From: Deltaproteobacteria bacterium
GTDB taxonomy: Bacteria > Desulfobacterota > B13-G15
Length of the DNA stretch: 5,870 nt
NCBI GenBank assembly: GCA_003646705.1
Contig: QMLK01000078.1
Coordinates: forward strand, 1 to 5,870
Direction: 5' to 3'
The notes under the pieces were generated by a model. It saw only the letters and a program-made list of their open reading frames with translations, did not search any database and was not told the DNA's origin. The position numbers were made by a program, and so were the translations under genes. Shown here piece after piece: positions 5,449 to 5,870 of the stretch. How positions within the stretch are numbered: position 1 is the stretch's first letter; the number at the start of each line of letters is the position of its first letter.

Positions 5449-5870
5449 GAAATTTTCCGCCTCTCCAGCTCGGCCAGGGCCTCAAGGATCTCCTGTTGCA
5501 TCCTCCGGACCACCCCTTCGGGGTCCGGGGCCTGGCGAATGGGGCGGCCCACGACTATGTGATCGGCCCCCCTGAGGAAGGCCTCCTTCGGCCCCACCAC
5601 CCGTTTCTGATCGTCCACCTCCCTGTTCTCCACGGGCCTCACACCAGGGGTCACCACGAAGAAACCGTGGCCGAACTCCTCCCTCAAGGCCGCCACCTCC
5701 AACCCCGAGGAGACCACCCCGTCGCAGCCGATCTCGATGGCCCTCCTGGCCCGTGACAACACAAGCTGCTCCGGCGAACACTCAAAACCCAGATCCCTCA
5801 GGTCCCCCTGGTCGAGGCTCGTGAGCACCGTCACCGCCAGGACCTTCACATCTCCTTTGGCCCTGACGGC
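5445..5870 (-). CDS. pyrF: Orotidine 5'-phosphate decarboxylase, C-terminal part, cut by right edge
   Basis: The minus-strand frame is open to position 5870, so the N-terminal part, roughly 90-100 residues, is outside the window. The enzyme removes CO2 from orotidine 5'-phosphate to make UMP, the last step of de novo pyrimidine synthesis, in the cytoplasm. The 141 visible residues show the late strands of the TIM barrel: VTVLTSLD (13-20), CDGVVSSGLEV (49-59), VVTPGVRP (72-79), DDQKRV (86-91) and GADHIVVGRPI (101-111). R109 of VGRPI is the expected phosphate-binding arginine. The catalytic DxKxxD motif would be in the missing half. A GTG at 5849 begins an apparent frame but is internal. The short polar tail after the last barrel helix ends at a TGA inside a likely promoter for the next gene. 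Confidence 0.95.
   Translation of the reverse strand, partial: AVRAKGDVKVLAVTVLTSLDQGDLRDLGFECSPEQLVLSRARRAIEIGCDGVVSSGLEVAALREEFGHGFFVVTPGVRPVENREVDDQKRVVGPKEAFLRGADHIVVGRPIRQAPDPEGVVRRMQQEILEALAELERRKIS

Noticed and set aside
5384..5485. 34-residue N-terminal extension of the zinc-ribbon protein
   Set aside because: It would start inside pyrF, cross the predicted promoter and miss the strong ribosome binding site just before 5383.
5016..5756. Plus-strand open frame of 246 codons opposite the zinc-ribbon and pyrF genes
   Set aside because: It spans two well-supported genes and their promoter in antisense; the product is rich in Ser, Pro, Gly and His, as expected of a shadow frame.

Overview
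The window looks like the chromosome of an anaerobic or thermophilic bacterium related to the old Deltaproteobacteria (Desulfobacterota and neighbours). This is inferred from the gene content: a TRAP transporter beside a CoA ligase of the phenylacetate-CoA ligase family, a zinc-ribbon/DUF3426 membrane protein, and frequent AGG/AGA arginine codons. No marker gene is present to settle the taxonomy. Seven protein genes fill nearly all of the window. No RNA gene, insertion sequence, CRISPR array or prophage gene is visible.

Region 1 (2-3713, + strand) is a tight four-gene block: the C-terminal part of a PaaK-like acyl-CoA ligase cut by the window edge, then a complete tripartite TRAP transporter in the order DctP (periplasmic binding protein), DctQ (small membrane subunit), DctM (large membrane subunit). 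The gaps are 28 bp, 28 bp and a 1-bp stop/start overlap, so one transcript is likely. The natural reading is uptake of an organic acid, possibly aromatic, followed by its activation to a CoA thioester. The substrate cannot be read from the sequence.

Region 2 (3714-4643, + strand) is a 96-bp gap rich in inverted repeats, then a family 2 glycosyltransferase. A perfect 9-bp inverted repeat encloses this gene's Shine-Dalgarno sequence and start codon. It is the most unusual non-coding structure in the window.

Region 3 (4640-5870, - strand) runs toward region 2. It holds the C-terminal part of pyrF (orotidine 5'-phosphate decarboxylase, cut by the right edge), then a single-pass membrane protein with an N-terminal zinc ribbon and a DUF3426-like C-terminal domain. 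A good sigma-70-type promoter overlaps the pyrF stop codon and could serve the zinc-ribbon gene. The glycosyltransferase and zinc-ribbon genes are convergent, and their stop codons overlap by 4 bp.

By hand count of sample 60-base lines, regions 2 and 3 are about 63-65% GC, while lines in region 1 range from 33% to 55%. I see no clearly new biological system. The best leads are the start-site hairpin at 3784-3820 and the ligase/TRAP pairing.
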